From Discostella pseudostelligera (lineage: Eukaryota; Bacillariophyta; Thalassiosirophyceae; Thalassiosirales; Thalassiosiraceae): 11,918 nt of DNA. A program made the translations under genes and the position numbers. The stretch lies in assembly GCA_036940085.1 (NCBI GenBank), contig JALLBK010000665.1, positions 1-11,918 on the forward strand, read 5' to 3'. Of the stretch, positions 6,625 to 11,918 are shown piece by piece. Positions within the stretch are counted from its first letter, which is position 1, and the number at the start of each line of letters is the position of its first letter. The notes below the pieces were generated by a model that had not been told where the DNA came from, ran no database searches, and worked only from the letters and a program-made list of their open reading frames with translations.

Positions 6625-7667
6625 CAAGCCAGGCTCCTACCTACGTGCTTCCATTCAACCAAGGGGCCGCCGACGACTACAATGACAGGGGTGCCGGTGA
6701 TGATCCTCGCCACTCTAAATTCGCTGCTGTGGTGGGTAGAGGCGATGGCAACTCTGCCGGCTTCCTATGCCGCTCTGAATACCATTTCCAGGAAATGAAT
6801 CAGTCTCTGCCGATTTTGGTTGCAATGTGTAGAGGACTTACAAATGAAGAAGGAGCACCGCTAATCGACATTGAAGTTGAGCCGTGGTGCTCGATCAGGC
6901 CTCTACTCAGTGTGAGGCCAAAAGCGAAGGACTACGTCCGCGAAATCGAACGGCGATGGTGCACTTTTGTGGGCACCCATCAAAATTACAAAGGTGGGCC
7001 ACGCCCAAAGAAGTGGACACTTGAACAGCTTACTGATTGGCTTGACAATAATCCTATCGTTGATGATATCGATGTGGCGTTTTTGACTTCTAAAGTCCAA
7101 GAGGCAAAAGCTGATGTGATTGACGGTACCGCGCAGCTTGACGATACCAAAGTTTCATCCAGTGGCGACGGTAGTTCTGCTGCAATTGATGTCGATGCAA
7201 ATAATAGTAATACCAAAGACTCGAGAAATAGGCTGACTGAAAATGCAAGCTTTGTTCGTCTCAACGAGAGCATTAAATGGCTTGGTACTTCGGTGTTGGC
7301 TTCTGCAAGGCTGTATGCGGCTCAGAAAGAGCAGGATCGTGAGATGGCAATCGAAGAGAACGAAAAGGATCGTGACATGAAAATTGCAGAGAATGAAAAA
7401 GATCGCAATGTGCAGCTCGAATTGGCAAAACTCGAAGCAGAGAAACGGGAGAAGGAAATTGCAGCTGCAAGAGCGAGAGAGCGCATCAGTATTCTTCATG
7501 CCCAAATCGATTCGCTACGCAAGGACAAGCGACAACTGACAATTGAGGCACTTTCGGATAACAAACGAAGCAAAACTGTGGAGGACTTTTTGACGGTCGA
7601 GCTTAGACAGATAACTAAGGATATTGAGCAGAAAGAGGTTGAATTGAACAAGTTCCTGTTGAATTGA
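6621..7667 (+). CDS. Coiled-coil protein of unknown function, intact copy
   Basis: ATG 6621 is the first ATG in the frame, which gives 348 residues; the longer open frame upstream has only non-ATG codons and enters the transposon end. Residues about 50-165 form a conserved block shared with the decayed copy (ILVAMCRGLTNEEG, VEPWCSIRPLL, PKKWTLEQLTDWLDNNPIVD, VAFLTSKVQEAK). A Ser/Asn/Asp-rich linker follows. From about residue 215 to the end there is ESIKWLGTSVLASARLYA and then a long charged coiled coil with 11-residue periodicity: DREMAIEENEK and DRDMKIAENEK are adjacent units at 7335-7400. I see no signal peptide, membrane segment or catalytic motif. The C terminus (TKDIEQKEVELNKFLLN) stays helical. 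Similar proteins occur, as I recall, as multicopy families in diatoms, so a mobile-element accessory role is possible. The family is not identified. Confidence 0.8.
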   Translation: MTSQAPTYVLPFNQGAADDYNDRGAGDDPRHSKFAAVVGRGDGNSAGFLCRSEYHFQEMNQSLPILVAMCRGLTNEEGAPLIDIEVEPWCSIRPLLSVRPKAKDYVREIERRWCTFVGTHQNYKGGPRPKKWTLEQLTDWLDNNPIVDDIDVAFLTSKVQEAKADVIDGTAQLDDTKVSSSGDGSSAAIDVDANNSNTKDSRNRLTENASFVRLNESIKWLGTSVLASARLYAAQKEQDREMAIEENEKDRDMKIAENEKDRNVQLELAKLEAEKREKEIAAARARERISILHAQIDSLRKDKRQLTIEALSDNKRSKTVEDFLTVELRQITKDIEQKEVELNKFLLN

Positions 7668-7836
7668 TCGTCTTCTTTTTTCGCGAGGTAGGCGATCGAT
7701 ATCAACATGGGAAGTAAATTGAAGGATGGACAATGGAGGCAACGTGATGGAATGTTGATCAAGGCATTGATACTGCATAATTATGGCTCGTAACATGTAC
7801 ACGTTTTGTAGATGCGCCAATCCACATTATTTGATT
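7668..7836. other. Intergenic gap between convergent genes
   Basis: These 169 bases separate the stop of the coiled-coil gene from the stop of the helicase gene, so both 3' untranslated regions and poly(A) signals must fit here or overlap. It is moderately AT-rich. I see no further gene or strong hairpin. Confidence 0.6.
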
Positions 7837-10800
7837 TTATTTCATGTATTTGGTAGATTTGGCGGCAGCGGCAGCAGAGAATTTGGTCGAGCACTTTTTC
7901 TTTGAGGTGATGAGTGTCGAAGGTATAATTGGCCTCTCTTTTTTACTGTCCTTCAGTTGAGTAGACATCGCATGCCTCTGCTTGTCACGATCTGTGATAG
8001 GGATGTCTCTCGCAGTTTTCCTTGCGCGAGACTTCGTTCGAAGAGAGGCCAGCGTTTCTACATTCCAGATATCCATAGGGTGACCATCCACCATGTCAAA
8101 TAATGCACATAGATTTTTGATCATTTCAGGTTGGCACTCCATTGTTTCGCCAAGCACCAAATAGTCAGAATGAAATTGTAGGGCTTCGCCGATGCGGCAT
8201 CGAACGGAAAGGTCAGCAAATTGATCTCGTTCTTTGATCCAGCCCCAAGCATCGTCAATAATAGAGTTCACAAAGTCTTCCATGTATTCCTCGTCGTCAT
8301 CATAATACTCAGAAAATTCCATACTCTTTGCGTGACTAATTCCGGTCCGAGGACCAATTCCAAAAGCGAGCAATGCAAGTCCAACAAACATCCGTCCTTG
8401 TGGAAGCAGCGTTATGCCTTCGACTCTGCATGCGCCGCCAGAAAGTTCAAGAGTATTTGCGCAACATCCAAACAGCTCCAAGTCGTTGTGGGTAGGCAAT
8501 GCAGCTGCTGGAACGCAGTTTGATTGGAGATACACCATCCCACGACTATCCTTCCGCTTCCATTTCCTGCCATTGATGGACAATGTTTTAGGCAGTACAA
8601 CATCAATAAATTGGTCATCTGAGCCTTCATTGCCATCATTAAAGCGGATGAAGTTCTCTTTTCGGCGCGTTGATGCAAGAACGGTCATCAATCTAGCACC
8701 TTCGGGAGCATCTACAAAAAGTGGATGCCCGTGGCTGAGATCCTTAGTCTCTGGATTATTTTCCAACCGAGGAAAATTGATACGCTGCTGAATCGACCCA
8801 GATGTACTTGCCACGAGATCGGGAGCTGCAAACATATCACAAAGATCTGTCTTAGACACACCATGACATCCACCGTCGAACGATAACGAAAAGGAAGTTT
8901 TGGTGCGTGATTCAGTGATGCTGCAGAAAATTGAGGAACCGGCAGGTTTGGCCAAGTAGTTGTACTCAATAAAACGTTCGAGTGCCTTCCTCTTCTTCAA
9001 GTCTGAAAGAAAACAGGTGAGTATGAACACGCGCTTTGTCTGGGTCTCGTCATTGCCAGCTGCGGCTGCACCGCCATCAGAAGTTAGTTGCCATGCCCCG
9101 CACGCACGTCCTCGTATTCCTCGTTTGTTTCCCCCGCTTGACTGTTGAAAGACAATCTCGTCAACAGTCATTAAAGCATTCCCCATTTCAGTCAGTTCAT
9201 CCTCTGTTTGATTCCAAACATCCTCGAGAACAAAAAATTTATAGGTGCTCTGTCGTGAGTACGAGGAAATATCAATCTTCTTCTCCAGCGCATGTGATGC
9301 AAATCGTGCGTCAAATATCCTTTCATCAAATTCACCCATTGTTGAAGAAAAACTACCTTGCATTCTGATCTGCCCAGTGTTACGAATCTCAAACATGTGG
9401 CGCTGTTCATCAAGAATTTGACGAAGATGGTGCCGGCCAATTGGAGGGCCAACGAGATTGATTGAAAATTCCCCGTCTGTGGCGGATTCGCTCGCGCACT
9501 TGGAAGGACTATGGACTATTATCGTATCGTAAAATATCCACACTTGTAGAATCCGCAAAATATTGACTTTGGTGTGGTTAAGGGGTAGGCCCTCAACTTC
9601 AAGCAACTCAGAATCAATTTTCAGGTGCTCTGCCACTCTTTGCTTTAGGCTTTGAACGGTGCCGTACAAGTGTTTCACCCTGCTACCTGAGACGCAATGC
9701 TTCCAAATAAACTTGTTTCTATCTTTGCAGTGGGCGTAGCCATGGAGGAGGTTTAAGACTGCCATAGGTTCAGAGAAGAGACTTGCATCAAAAAAACAGC
9801 GCGAGACGAACGCCTTCGACGTGATGTTATTGAATGTGTCAACATCATGGTACAAAGGGTTTGAAAATGCCCATGGTGATTGTGGAAACGAGAGAATTGC
9901 GGCGAGTTGGATTGCCTCTGCAGCAACACCAAATTTAATTCCTAGTCCGACAAAGTTTCCCAACGTCAAGTCTATTCCTATGGCAACAACAAGTGATCCC
10001 ATTGAAGTGATGACCCCCTCATCCGACGGGTGGGTGATGAAGCTGGAGTCATAGAGCGACTCAAATGATCTTTCAATTGTTGACATATCTGGGGGCTCTA
10101 GACATTCAAGCAATATTGGTGTGACAGGCTCATTCAGCATATCGCGTAGAGAAAGAATCGTTGAATCAAGTGGACTGCGAACTATTTCACCCTTCTCGAA
10201 CGGCTCCATGTACTGTTCAAATGCCTTGCGACTGTAGAGGTGATACACATTGCCTTCGCGAACTGAGAGGCACACATCATGGATGCAAACAATGAGCAAA
10301 TATGTTCAATACTACCAATGAACAAGTTTCTAAGACCAACTCAATTACACCAACTCACCTCGACCAGTACGACCAGCTCTTTGAGTTGCACTCGCTTTCG
10401 ATATCCATGTGGGTACGAGCATTTGCCTGTGGCTAGCACTGTCGTAAGTAATCTGTTTGCACAAACTGGACAATGAATGGGTCATTGGCAAAAGTGATTA
10501 GAATGAGCAGTGATGAAATCATGCGATTGAGGTCTGCGGATGACAAAGACTCACCCAAGACAAATCACATGATCGCAATCTGGTAAAGTCAATGAGCTTT
10601 CAGCGGCGTTAGTTGCTATGATTACCTTTACTTCGCCAGCCTTTGGAGCTTCAAATACTGCCAATTGATCTTCAAATGGGACATCGCTGTGAATGGGAAG
10701 GCAAAGGAAGGATATGCCTGGGATATTGAGTTTCTCAATGAGCTCAATAATCGATTCTATATCATTCATTCCAGGCACAAAGATCAACAGAGAACCATGG

Positions 10801-11918
10801 TTGCCAACGGATGCAGTAATCTCTGTTGCCAGTCTGTACAGTTTGTCCATATTAACTGACGAAGGCGCGGATTTGCATTTGCTCTTCTCACATTCCGCTA
10901 ATACATCTTGCACCAGCTTAGCATTCTTCGACCCTGCTGACGCCAGCACCGAGGAGGTCAGATCTTCAACGAAAAACTCTTTGATTGGGAAACGGCGAGC
11001 CCCCACGAATATTGGCGGCTGTGGTACACCAAAATATTGTCCGTAAAGCTCCGCAGCCATTGTTGCGCTCATCAATACCAAACGTATCGTTGGATGGCTA
11101 TGCAACAACCGTCTACACAGGAGGCACAAAATATCTGTATCTATGCTACGTTCATGCACCTCGTCAATGATAAGGTGAGTATGTGAATCAAACCAGGTAG
11201 GATTGTTCGCCAACACTCGAACTAGATATCCCGTCGTTACGAACCAGGCTCGTGTCTTGGATGTTTCGTGCTCCCGAATACCATGACCCATCCGCAATCC
11301 AATTTTGTCAGCCAAGTCCGGCTCGCAGGAACGCACTCGCTCCGCCAATGCTTTAGCGGCTATTCGACGCGGCTGCGATATCATCATCTTCGGTTCCCGA
11401 GCCCTCGATGTTGGGTCTGGGAGAGCAGCACGGAGAAGAAAGCATGGTACGCGCGAACTTTTACCACATCCTGCATCACACAATTCGGCAAAGATTAACG
11501 TTTAGATGAAAAGTTATGTGGCTGCAAAATAAAATGAGACACATCTAGATATCTTACCAGTCTCGCCATGAATTATCGTCACCCGCTGGTTTTTCACAGT
11601 ACGCAATATCTCGTCCTTATGCTCGTCGATTGGTAAAACGACTGGTTTCTCTAATTTTGACGGTGGTGGGTCAACGTCGCGTGGACTATCAAGTAGTGGT
11701 GGGGAGTCGTCAGACGCAACGATGACAAGAGAAGGGTCATTGTCAATGCCAGAGGGAAGGGAATTGTTCGCAGCACTACTTGATCTGGAACTACTATGTT
11801 GATTTCCTCGTCGTCGTCCTCTGTTCCTCACTCTCTTTTTCGAGGATGCAGCTGCGGGAAGTTTCCTATCTGACATCGCATCCTTCTTCGACACCGACTT
11901 TTGATTCTCGTCATCAGA
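7837..11918 (-). CDS. DExH (DEVH)-box RNA helicase, four exons, N terminus outside window
   Basis: The coding sequence joins 11918-11558, 11470-10555, 10465-10359 and 10262-7837. The parts sum to 3810 bases, or 1269 residues plus stop, with one frame kept throughout. Counting from the window edge, the motifs are: I, GETGCGKSS (118-126); Ia, QPRRIAAK (153-160); Ib, TTGYL (199-203); II, DEVHERS (223-229); III, SAT (255-257); IV region, LLIFVPGMNDI; V, TNAAESS (407-413); VI, QRAGRTGR (454-461). A helicase-associated HA2 region follows (about 510-650), then an OB-fold-type segment and a long tail ending Lys-rich. The N terminus has an Arg-rich patch (KKRVRNRGRRRG), a possible RNA-binding or nuclear signal. 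The layout matches the DHX29/DHX36/DHX57/TDRD9 group of ATP-dependent RNA helicases; which member is not decidable. The frame is open at the edge, although ATG 11876-11874 could be an internal or true start. Confidence 0.9.
10263..10358 (-). other. Helicase intron 3 (96 bases)
   Basis: The donor GTGAGT follows GGTCGAG and the acceptor CTCTCAG precedes TTCGCGAAGG. Splicing gives QRAGRTGRVREGNVYHLYS, so the junction lies at the last residue after motif VI. Confidence 0.9.
10466..10554 (-). other. Helicase intron 2 (89 bases)
   Basis: The donor GTGAGT comes directly after VICLG and the acceptor TGTCCAG precedes TTTGTGCAAACAG. Splicing gives VICLGLCKQITYDSASHRQM, the expected bridge between motifs V and VI. 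Confidence 0.9.
11471..11557 (-). other. Helicase intron 1 (87 bases)
   Basis: The minus-strand donor GTAAGA follows GAGACTG and the acceptor GATGCAG precedes GATGTGG. Splicing joins GETG to CGKSS and completes the Walker A loop. An earlier CAG near 11522 would lead to a stop within a few codons. Confidence 0.9.

Overview
The window reads as nuclear DNA of a eukaryotic microalga, most likely a diatom. Three points support this. The helicase gene at the right has short GT-AG introns of 87, 89 and 96 bases. The decayed retroelement at the left has a Gag/RT/RNase H layout that I recall mainly from diatom genomes. A full TGACGTCA cAMP-response-type box sits in a promoter-like stretch. The species cannot be named from sequence alone.

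Layout, left to right. (1) Positions 1 to about 3338, minus strand, hold a degraded retroelement: a small ORF, a Gag-like ORF with a CCCH-like knuckle, then RT and RNase H running off the left edge. It is broken by frameshifts and in-frame stops. (2) Positions about 3558-4541, plus strand, are a decayed copy of the gene at 6621-7667. Its three in-frame stops are each one C-to-T change from an arginine or glutamine codon in the intact copy. (3) Positions 4542-4993 look like the promoter and upstream leader of the intact gene, with two G-boxes, a CCAAT box and TGACGTCA. (4) Positions 4998-6536 are a cut-and-paste-type DNA transposon with 112/113-base, near-identical terminal inverted repeats and a 4-base TCAA target duplication. 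It carries a truncated, frame-broken H2C2-integrase-like transposase and a six-unit 21-base array whose core matches a palindrome in the terminal repeats. (5) Positions 6621-7667, plus strand, are an intact 348-residue protein of unknown function with an N-terminal conserved block and a long C-terminal coiled coil, preceded by a 20-codon uORF. (6) Positions 7837-11918, minus strand, are a four-exon DExH (DEVH) RNA helicase, incomplete at its N terminus and otherwise intact.

How the parts relate. The coiled-coil gene and the helicase are convergent, 169 bases apart. The DNA transposon appears to have landed in a CAACAT-rich 5' leader, separating the promoter-like block from the coding sequence by about 1.5 kb. 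The left half is therefore a mobile-element-rich zone and the right edge is housekeeping sequence. The most unusual part is the TIR element with its internal array of terminal-repeat-like motifs.
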